From: Rhodopseudomonas palustris JSC-3b
Lineage (GTDB): Bacteria > Pseudomonadota > Alphaproteobacteria > Rhizobiales > Xanthobacteraceae
Direction: 5' to 3'
Length of the DNA stretch: 64,000 nucleotides
Assembly (NCBI GenBank): GCA_000504425.1
Contig: KI632513.1
Location: 1,868,021-1,932,020, forward strand
Below are positions 57,616 through 64,000 of the stretch, one piece after another (position 1 is the first letter of the stretch; the number at the start of each line of letters is the position of its first letter). The position numbers and the translations under genes were made by a program. The notes beneath the pieces were generated by a model. That model did no database searches. It was not told the origin of the DNA and saw only the letters and a list, made by a program, of their open reading frames with translations.

Positions 57616-57644
57616 ACACTACCCGGACAGCGTCACGCTGTCAA
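57616..57644 (-). promoter_or_regulatory. Candidate GTA promoter with overlapping palindrome
   Basis: Reading leftward: -35 TTGACA (57639-57644), a 17-base spacer and TAGTGT (57616-57621). A 17-base inverted repeat, GACAGCG-TGA-CGCTGTC on this strand (57626-57642), covers most of the -35 element and the spacer, so a bound repressor would block it. Predicted transcript start is near 57609. The -35 is perfect; the -10 matches only three of six bases. Confidence 0.5.
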
Positions 57645-57680
57645 GGGATATTTTCCTAGATTGCAGGCCCCCCGCTCCAA

Positions 57681-57717
57681 ACGACAACGGCCCGCCTTGT
57701 GGGCGGGCCGTGTCGTG
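57681..57717 (-). terminator. Terminator of the first chemoreceptor gene
   Basis: Perfect core stem CGGCCCGCC/GGCGGGCCG extended by ACGAC/GTCGT arms, about 20 bases beyond the stop codon. On the leftward strand TTGTCGTTT follows the core. Confidence 0.75.
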
Positions 57718-57736
57718 AGGCGGTGGGCGTCGCGAT

Positions 57737-59497
57737 TTAGGCGGCGCGCACGGTTTCCAGGAAACGCATCACCTCGTCCTTGAGCCGGTTGCTGTCGCGC
57801 GACAGCGACTGCGCCGCCGACAGCACCTGCGACGAAGCCGAGCCGGTCTCGGTGACGCCGTGCTGAACCTCGATGATATTCGAGGACACCTGCTGCGTGC
57901 CGGACGCGGCCTGCTGCACATTGCGGGAGATTTCCTGCGTGGCAGCGCCCTGCTGTTCGACCGCTGAGGCGATGGTCGAGGAGATTTCCGACATCCGGCT
58001 GATGGTTTCGCCGATCTTGCGGATCGCCTGCACCGAGTCATTGGTGGCGGCCTGGATGCCGACGATCTGCTGGCTGATCTCGCCAGTGGCCTTCGCGGTC
58101 TGCTCGGCCAAAGCTTTCACTTCAGAGGCGACCACCGCGAAGCCGCGGCCGGCATCGCCAGCGCGCGCCGCTTCGATGGTGGCATTCAGCGCCAGCAGAT
58201 TGGTCTGGCCGGCGATGGTGTTGATCAGTTCGACCACATCGCCGATCCGGCTCGCCGCCTGCGACAGATCGCCGACGCTGGCATTGGTGTGGCGGGCCTG
58301 CTCCACCGCTTCGCTGGCGATCCGCGCCGACTCCTGCACCTGGCGGCTGATCTCGCCGATCGAGGACGACATTTCCTCGGTCGCCGACGCCACCGACTGC
58401 ACATTGGTCGAGGCTTCCTCAGAGGCCGCGGCCACCGTGGCGGTCCGCTCCTGCGAGCGCTGCGAGGTCATGGTCAGGGTGTTGGCCGAGGCTTCGAGTT
58501 CGGTCGAGGCGGTCGAAACGGTGTGCACGATTTCGCCAACCGCAGCTTCGAACGAGCTGGCGAGACGATGCATCTCGGACTTGCGCAGCTCGGCGACCTT
58601 GGCCTCCTGCTCGCGCTGCGCCTCGGCCTCGGCAGCCGCCTTTTGCTGCGCCTTGACCTTGAAGCGCTCGACGGCGTCGGCCACATCGCCGATTTCGTCC
58701 TTGCGGCCGAGACCCGGCAGCACCACGTCGAAATTGCCGTCGGCCAGTTCCAGCATCGAGCGCGCCAGCGCCTGCACCGGCTTGGCAATGGAGACGATCG
58801 AAAACACGCAGGTGCCGATCAGCAGCAGCGCCGCAATGCCGCCGACGATCAGCCCGGTGCTTTCGACTTCAGAGAAGCGGGTTTCTGCGGCAGCAATCGA
58901 CTGCTGGCTGGCGAGCTTGCCGCTTTCGACGATCGCGGTGGTCAGCGCATCGAGACTGGTGATCACCGGCAGCGTCACTTCATGCCGGAATTTGTCGACT
59001 TGCGCGGCGATCTTGGCGATCTGAGCATCAATGTCCGCGGTGTTGCCAGCGGTCGCCTTCTTCGCTTCCAGCGCGATCATCTGTTCGCGCATCTTGGCGA
59101 TCTCAAGCCGGCCATCGGTCAGGGTGGCGACATCGGCGCGGATCTTGTTGATGCGCTCGATGTTCTCCTTCAGCCGGGCGGCCTTGGCGAGTTCTTCGAG
59201 ATAGCCCATCGCACCAGCCAGATTGGCCTTGTAGCTGTCGGCTGCGGCCTGCAGTTGCTGGGCAGAGTTGGCGGCCAGCGTGTCGCGGAAGCTGACCTGC
59301 ATCAAGCCGATCTTGGCTGCCAGATCCGCGGCGACGCGCGCCGCGCCCTGTTGACGCAGCGCCGTCTTGAATCCGTCCGCGACCGCGGAACCGCCGCTGT
59401 GTTGATTAAAAATCATGAGCCCGATCAGCAAGATGCTGAGGCCCGCTGTGATGGCAAGCTTGGTGCCGATACGAAGGTTCTGGACGGCTCGGAGCAT
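57737..59497 (-). CDS. Methyl-accepting chemotaxis protein 1, helical-bundle sensor
   Basis: 586 residues from ATG 59497 with AGGAAG upstream; in-frame ATGs lie 7 and 13 codons earlier. Membrane helices are about residues 11-30 and 215-240. The roughly 180-residue periplasmic part is all helical. HAMP follows, then the signalling domain with hairpin tip [20 protein letters not shown] and [20 protein letters not shown]. The C-terminus FLETVRAA lacks a CheR-docking pentapeptide. It is one of three tandem receptors that share nearly the same signalling domain. Confidence 0.93.
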   Translation of the reverse strand: MLRAVQNLRIGTKLAITAGLSILLIGLMIFNQHSGGSAVADGFKTALRQQGAARVAADLAAKIGLMQVSFRDTLAANSAQQLQAAADSYKANLAGAMGYLEELAKAARLKENIERINKIRADVATLTDGRLEIAKMREQMIALEAKKATAGNTADIDAQIAKIAAQVDKFRHEVTLPVITSLDALTTAIVESGKLASQQSIAAAETRFSEVESTGLIVGGIAALLLIGTCVFSIVSIAKPVQALARSMLELADGNFDVVLPGLGRKDEIGDVADAVERFKVKAQQKAAAEAEAQREQEAKVAELRKSEMHRLASSFEAAVGEIVHTVSTASTELEASANTLTMTSQRSQERTATVAAASEEASTNVQSVASATEEMSSSIGEISRQVQESARIASEAVEQARHTNASVGDLSQAASRIGDVVELINTIAGQTNLLALNATIEAARAGDAGRGFAVVASEVKALAEQTAKATGEISQQIVGIQAATNDSVQAIRKIGETISRMSEISSTIASAVEQQGAATQEISRNVQQAASGTQQVSSNIIEVQHGVTETGSASSQVLSAAQSLSRDSNRLKDEVMRFLETVRAA

Positions 59498-59705
59498 GGT
59501 ACTTCCTGTCACATTCATTGCGCGGGTCCGCAGCATGAAGGCGAATGACCCAGTGCAACTATCTCAGAGCCGAGTTCCAACCACGTAAAACCACGAGGCG
59601 CCCCGAATATCCAAATCGCGAACGTAACAGTATTGTGACACTACCCTTTTAGGTTGAAAGGACATCAGACGTCTGCGCACCGCACAACGGCCCGCCGAAA
59701 ACCAT

Positions 59706-59733
59706 TACGGCCCGCCGTTGCCGGCGAGCCGTA
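59706..59733 (-). terminator. Terminator of the second chemoreceptor gene
   Basis: Twelve-base arms TACGGCCCGCCG and CGGCGAGCCGTA with one mismatch. On the leftward strand ATGGTTTTC follows. It lies 35 bases beyond the stop. Confidence 0.72.
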
Positions 59734-59767
59734 GCGGCCTAATAAGTGACTGGACGGCCTCTCGGGA

Positions 59768-61471
59768 TTAAGCCGCGCGGACCGTGTCCAGGAACCGACT
59801 GACTTCGTCCTTGAGACGGCGGCTGTCATGGGACAGCGAGCGCGCGGCCGTCAGCACATGCGCCGAAGCACCGCCGGTTTCGGTGGCATTACGCTGCACC
59901 TCGACGATATTGGCCGAAACTTCACGCGTGCCATGCGCCGCCTGTTGCACGTTGCGCGAAATTTCCTGGGTGGCCGCTCCTTGCTGTTCGACCGACGACG
60001 CGATGGTCGATGAAATCTCCGACATGCGCGTGATGGTTTCGCCGATGCCGCGGATCGCCGACACCGATTGCTGGGTGGCCGCCTGAATGCCGGCGATCTG
60101 CTGGCTGATTTCGCCGGTGGCTTTCGCGGTCTGTTCGGCGAGCGCTTTCACCTCGGAAGCGACCACCGCGAAGCCGCGCCCGGCCTCCCCGGCGCGCGCC
60201 GCCTCGATGGTGGCATTGAGCGCGAGCAGATTGGTCTGGCCGGCGATGGTGTTGATCAGCTCGACCACATCGCCGATCCGCGACGCCGCGCCCGCGAGTT
60301 CACTGACGCTGTCATTGGTCTGCCGGGCTTGATCGACCGCCTCATGGGCAATCCGCGCCGAGGCCTGCACCTGCCGGCTGATCTCATGCACCGACGAAGT
60401 CAGCTCCTCAGTCGCCGACGCCACCGATTGCACATTGGTGGACGCTTCTTCCGAGGCACCGGCCACCACCGTGGCGCGGTCCTGCGAACGCGCGGCGGTG
60501 GAGGTCAGCGTGGTTGCCGAGCCCTCCAATTCGCTCGCCGCCGCCGACACCGCCTCGATGATGCGGCCGATTGCGCTGTCAAAGTCATCGGCGAGCCGCT
60601 GGGTGTCGGCACGGCGCTGCGCGGCCGCGCGCGCCTCCTGCTCCTGCTGCTCGGCCTCCAGCCGCAGCCGCGCCACGGCATTGGTCTTGAACACCTCGAC
60701 GGCGCTGGCGATCTCGCCGATCTCGTCGCCGCGGCCGATGCCCGGCACCTCCGCGTCGATCCGACCCTCGGCGATTTCCTTCATCGTGCTGGTGACGCGA
60801 TGCAGCGGCCGGGTGATCGAGCGGGCGACCAGCGACGAGATCAGCAGCGTCAGCAGCGTCACGGTCGCGACCACCAGCAGCGAATGCTGGGTGGAGACCG
60901 CAAGCTGGGCGTCAAGATCGTCAATATAGACGCCGGTGCCGATCACCCAGCCCCAGGGCGCAAAGCCGACCACATAAGTGAGCTTGGGCGACGGCGCGCT
61001 CGCTCCTGGCTTGGTCCATTGATAATCGACAAAGCCCGCGCCGCTGCGCTGCACCACAGCGGTCATCTCCGCGATGAACGCCTTGCCGGTGGGGTCCTTG
61101 AGCGCCGCCATGTTCTTGCCATTGAGCTGCGGCGACAGCGGGTTCATCAGGGTGACATTGCTCATGTCATTGACGAAGAAATAGTCGTTATTGCCGTAGC
61201 GCAGCGCCGCGATCCGCGCCAGCGCGCGCTTCTGGGCCTCGGCAGCGGGCAGCTCGCCCTTCTGGCTGACGGCATATTCATCCTTGGCGATCGCAATGGC
61301 GAGCTCGCCGAGATGCTGCAGCTCCATCTGCTTTTGATGCTTGAGCGCGCTGCCGAGTTCACGCGAGTCCAGCACCATATTGGCCAGCAAGCCGGCAAAG
61401 CCGACGGCGATCAGCAGATAAATCCGCCGCGCAATGGTCAGTTTCGGCAAACGCACCGTCTTGGCCGACAT
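59768..61471 (-). CDS. Methyl-accepting chemotaxis protein 2, single Cache sensor
   Basis: 567 residues from ATG 61471 with AGGGAGAACGGG upstream; an ATG eight codons earlier is less likely. Membrane helices are about residues 15-35 and 193-215. The periplasmic domain has sCache_2 wording: [20 protein letters not shown], then [24 protein letters not shown] and the shared signalling domain follow; the C-terminus is FLDTVRAA. sCache_2 domains bind small organic acids. Adaptation methylation sites are expected in the flanking helices. Confidence 0.94.
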   Translation of the reverse strand: MSAKTVRLPKLTIARRIYLLIAVGFAGLLANMVLDSRELGSALKHQKQMELQHLGELAIAIAKDEYAVSQKGELPAAEAQKRALARIAALRYGNNDYFFVNDMSNVTLMNPLSPQLNGKNMAALKDPTGKAFIAEMTAVVQRSGAGFVDYQWTKPGASAPSPKLTYVVGFAPWGWVIGTGVYIDDLDAQLAVSTQHSLLVVATVTLLTLLISSLVARSITRPLHRVTSTMKEIAEGRIDAEVPGIGRGDEIGEIASAVEVFKTNAVARLRLEAEQQEQEARAAAQRRADTQRLADDFDSAIGRIIEAVSAAASELEGSATTLTSTAARSQDRATVVAGASEEASTNVQSVASATEELTSSVHEISRQVQASARIAHEAVDQARQTNDSVSELAGAASRIGDVVELINTIAGQTNLLALNATIEAARAGEAGRGFAVVASEVKALAEQTAKATGEISQQIAGIQAATQQSVSAIRGIGETITRMSEISSTIASSVEQQGAATQEISRNVQQAAHGTREVSANIVEVQRNATETGGASAHVLTAARSLSHDSRRLKDEVSRFLDTVRAA

Positions 61472-61578
61472 CCCGTTCTCCCTAACTACGCTCACTGAGC
61501 TCGTTCCAGACTAATCGGACGACCATAAAAACAAGTTAGCAGCCGCTGCGATCGCCAAACGAACATGCTGCTGAATTA

Positions 61579-61606
61579 AAAGGCCCGCCCTGGAGGGCAG
61601 GCCTTT
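61579..61606 (-). terminator. Terminator of the third chemoreceptor gene
   Basis: Arms AAAGGCCCGCCC and GGGCAGGCCTTT with one mismatch and a four-base loop. On the leftward strand the stem ends CCTTT and TAATTC follows. It lies 26 bases beyond the stop. Confidence 0.75.
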
Positions 61607-61631
61607 GGTCATTCCACAGTGCGGGGGTTAA

Positions 61632-63317
61632 TCAGGCGGCCCGCACCGTATCGAGGAAGCGGCTGACCTCGTCCTTCAGCCGGCTGCTGTCCTGGGACAG
61701 CGACTGCGCCGCCGACAACACCTGGGTCGAAGCCGAGCTGGTCTCGGTGACGCCATGCTGCACTTCGACGATGTTGGAGGACACCTGCTGCGTGCCGGAC
61801 GCCGCCTGCTGCACGTTGCGGGAGATTTCCTGGGTGGCGGCGCCCTGCTCCTCCACCGCCGAGGCGATGGTCGAAGAGATTTCCGACATCCGGGCGATGG
61901 TCTCGCCGATCACGCGGATCGCCTGCACCGAGTCGTTGGTGGCGGCCTGGATGCCGACGATCTGCTGGCTGATTTCGCCGGTGGCCCTGGCGGTCTGCTC
62001 CGCCAGCGCCTTAACCTCGCTGGCAACCACCGCGAAGCCACGGCCCGCTTCGCCGGCCCGCGCCGCTTCGATGGTGGCGTTGAGCGCCAGCAGATTGGTC
62101 TGGCCGGCGATGGTGTTGATCAGCTCGACCACATCGCCAATTCGGGTCGCCGCGCTGGTCAGCTCGCCGACGCTGGCATTGGTGGCACGGGCCTGCTCCA
62201 CCGCCTCATTGGCAATGCGCGCCGACTCCTGCACCTGACGGCTGATCTCAGAGATCGACGACGCCATCTCCTCGGTCGCCGACGCCACCGACTGCACATT
62301 GGTGGACGCTTCTTCCGAGGCCGCGGCCACGGTGGCGGTCCGGTCCTGCGCCCGCTCCGAGGTTTTGGTCAGGGTCTGCGCCGACGCTTCCAGCTCGGTC
62401 GAAGCCGACGACACGGTATGCACGATCTCGCCCACCGCACGCTCGAACGCGTTTGCGAGATTGTTCATCTCGACCTTGCGCTTTTCAGCCAGGATACGGT
62501 CGGCCTCGGCCTTCTGCTCGGCTTCGAGCCGCGCCTTTTCGTCAAGCATCACCTTGATGTCGTTGACGGCATTGGCGGTCTGGCCGACTTCGTCGCCGCG
62601 GCCCGTGCCGGCAATCACCACTTGCTCACCGCGCGCCATCGACTGCAGGTCGCGCACCAGACGGCCGAGCGGGCGAGCGATATCGAACTGCACGATCGCA
62701 AAGGCCAGCGCAATCACCGCAACGAACGCACCTCCGACCAGCGCGACGGTCAGCTTGATGGTGCTCACCACGTCGGCCGACGCCTTATCGGAATTCCGCT
62801 GGATGTGATCTTCGATCTTGGCGGTGATCGCCACCATCTGATCGCGCAGCGCAATGTTCTTCTTCGCCATCTCGGTGGCCAGCTTCACAGCCTGATCGTT
62901 ATTGTTCGCCATCGTCGCCTTCTCGACCGGCGGATAATCCTGCTCGACGATCTCGTTGAAGGTTCGCGCGGCCTGATCGAAGTCACTGGCAAATGCCGGC
63001 AGCCGGTTTTTCGCCTTGGCAATCTGGTCGTTGAAATCTCGGGTGTTGGCCGCCACTTCCTGGCTGGTGCGCTGCATATCGGTCAATTCGGTCTCGGCAA
63101 TGATCCGCCAGGACAGCCGACCGAGGTTGAACACACGCTGGTTCGCACGCAGGTTGGCCTTCATGCCCTGCACATCCTTCTCCAGCATCTCCGAATAGAT
63201 GCTGTCGATCTCGGCCATCTTCGAGGTCGCAAACCACAGACCGAACCCGACCACCACGCTGAGCATCACAAAGCAGGCCAGCACCTTGTAGAGGATTTTC
63301 ACGTTCGAGATTTTCAT
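61632..63317 (-). CDS. Methyl-accepting chemotaxis protein 3, four-helix-bundle sensor
   Basis: 561 residues. The N-terminus [20 protein letters not shown] is membrane helix 1, and helix 2 lies about residues 188-212. The 155-residue periplasmic part is helical, of the 4HB_MCP kind. HAMP ([20 protein letters not shown]) and the signalling domain follow; tip and C-terminus (FLDTVRAA) are as in the other two receptors. GAAGGTG precedes the ATG. Ligand unknown. Confidence 0.93.
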   Translation of the reverse strand: MKISNVKILYKVLACFVMLSVVVGFGLWFATSKMAEIDSIYSEMLEKDVQGMKANLRANQRVFNLGRLSWRIIAETELTDMQRTSQEVAANTRDFNDQIAKAKNRLPAFASDFDQAARTFNEIVEQDYPPVEKATMANNNDQAVKLATEMAKKNIALRDQMVAITAKIEDHIQRNSDKASADVVSTIKLTVALVGGAFVAVIALAFAIVQFDIARPLGRLVRDLQSMARGEQVVIAGTGRGDEVGQTANAVNDIKVMLDEKARLEAEQKAEADRILAEKRKVEMNNLANAFERAVGEIVHTVSSASTELEASAQTLTKTSERAQDRTATVAAASEEASTNVQSVASATEEMASSISEISRQVQESARIANEAVEQARATNASVGELTSAATRIGDVVELINTIAGQTNLLALNATIEAARAGEAGRGFAVVASEVKALAEQTARATGEISQQIVGIQAATNDSVQAIRVIGETIARMSEISSTIASAVEEQGAATQEISRNVQQAASGTQQVSSNIVEVQHGVTETSSASTQVLSAAQSLSQDSSRLKDEVSRFLDTVRAA

Positions 63318-64000
63318 AGCGGTTACACCTTCAAGCTGCGACCGAGGGAACCGGCCTGATCAATGATTCTGCTCTCACAGACCGCACACATCCCTTTGCG
63401 CACGACCTCCATCGACTGATACGGCGGCTCGCCTCTCCGTCTTCGCGCACTAACTACGCGCCACTTTCAAAAAGTGTAAACCTGGCGTTGTAGTTTCGAT
63501 CTGATCGATACGGAAAAGCGCTAGCTGGTATTCGCACCAACTAACTGTTGGCATGATCACTATTCCGGCATGAAAACTTATAATTCCTTTCGTTCGCGGT
63601 TATTCCATCGCAACGCCAACTACTTGCGCGCGGCCTGAACAAACGTTCAGCCCCACAACTCAACTCATATTTGTCCGCGTTCGCTGCGCGTATGACCATC
63701 ATGCCAACTAGGCAGCATTCAAAACTCAATCAGCGACACACTGGCGATTACGCGCCATCACCGCGTTCTCACAACGAACTAATCGCGACTACACCTCGGG
63801 CGACACCGAGCTTTTTCACATCGAAAGCTATGCACGCCACAGCGAGCGACGACACGAAACGAGCGCCGCGCGGCGCATTTTTAGAATGCCATGCCAACGA
63901 CGTGTCAGTGCGGTTCGCAGCTCGAACATGGACCGCAGCATCACTCAATTGACGCCACGCAGCCTCATCGCAACTTCACTCGCATCACCACGTTCTCTTA
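63318..64000. other. Lower-GC region at the right edge, no gene seen
   Basis: About 680 bases upstream of the third receptor gene, by eye nearer 50% GC against a GC-rich background. A 93-codon frame at 63671-63952 lacks a ribosome site and recognisable product. It should contain the promoter of the receptor gene. I find no inverted repeat or insertion-sequence end that I can support. Confidence 0.5.

Noticed and set aside
63671-63952. A 93-codon frame at the right edge
   Set aside because: No ribosome site, unusual amino-acid mix and no family.

Overview
The window is GC-rich alphaproteobacterial chromosome, most likely Rhodopseudomonas or a close Bradyrhizobiaceae relative. The grounds are the gene content (PleC- and PdhS-type kinases, the ccmIEFH order, the degP/two-component/glnE run, oxalate CoA-transferase, a rhizobial-type gene transfer agent) and a rhizobial intergenic palindrome at 11274-11358. 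The species is an inference. I saw no rRNA, tRNA or CRISPR array.

Layout. 0-9 kb holds housekeeping genes: a TRAP solute-binding protein, Mrp/ApbC ATPase, a beta-hydroxyacid dehydrogenase, a PdhS/DivJ/PleC-type kinase, a retropepsin-like protease, DusA and two small secreted or membrane proteins. 8-20 kb holds Kup, a GntR/FCD regulator with formyl-CoA:oxalate CoA-transferase and a ketopantoate-reductase-like enzyme, a cation diffusion facilitator, a PleC-like kinase and an outer-membrane barrel. A complete IS4-family element with target duplication lies at 19453-20717. 20.9-27.8 kb is a leftward run degP, response regulator, histidine kinase, glnE.

28-29.6 kb carries the most striking locus: a Shethna-protein-II (FeSII)-type [2Fe-2S] domain fused to a ferritin-like domain, followed by a stand-alone ferritin-like paralogue. 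Upstream are a sigma-54 promoter match and a NifA-type TGT-N10-ACA site at the right distance. This points to a nitrogenase oxygen-protection or electron/iron module switched on with nitrogen fixation. The cytochrome c maturation genes ccmI-E-F-H follow at 29.8-33.9 kb, then an uncharacterised protein, a 17-kDa-antigen-type lipoprotein and a second OmpR-type two-component pair.

38.4-57.5 kb is a nearly complete RcGTA-like gene transfer agent cluster, leftward, from small terminase, TerL and portal through prohead protease, capsid, connectors, tail tube, chaperones, tape measure, DUF2460, DUF2163 and NlpC/P60 to the TIM-barrel megatron protein. It ends in a tail-fibre-like DUF2793 protein, a membrane-anchored GH108 muramidase and two membrane proteins, which look like a linked lysis module. 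Two opposite-strand genes for secreted proteins (a trypsin-like protease and a 93-residue protein) interrupt it between capsid and connector. A candidate promoter with an overlapping 17-bp palindrome precedes the cluster. 57.7-63.3 kb holds three tandem methyl-accepting chemotaxis proteins, each with its own terminator hairpin. The last 0.7 kb is lower in GC with no gene I can support.
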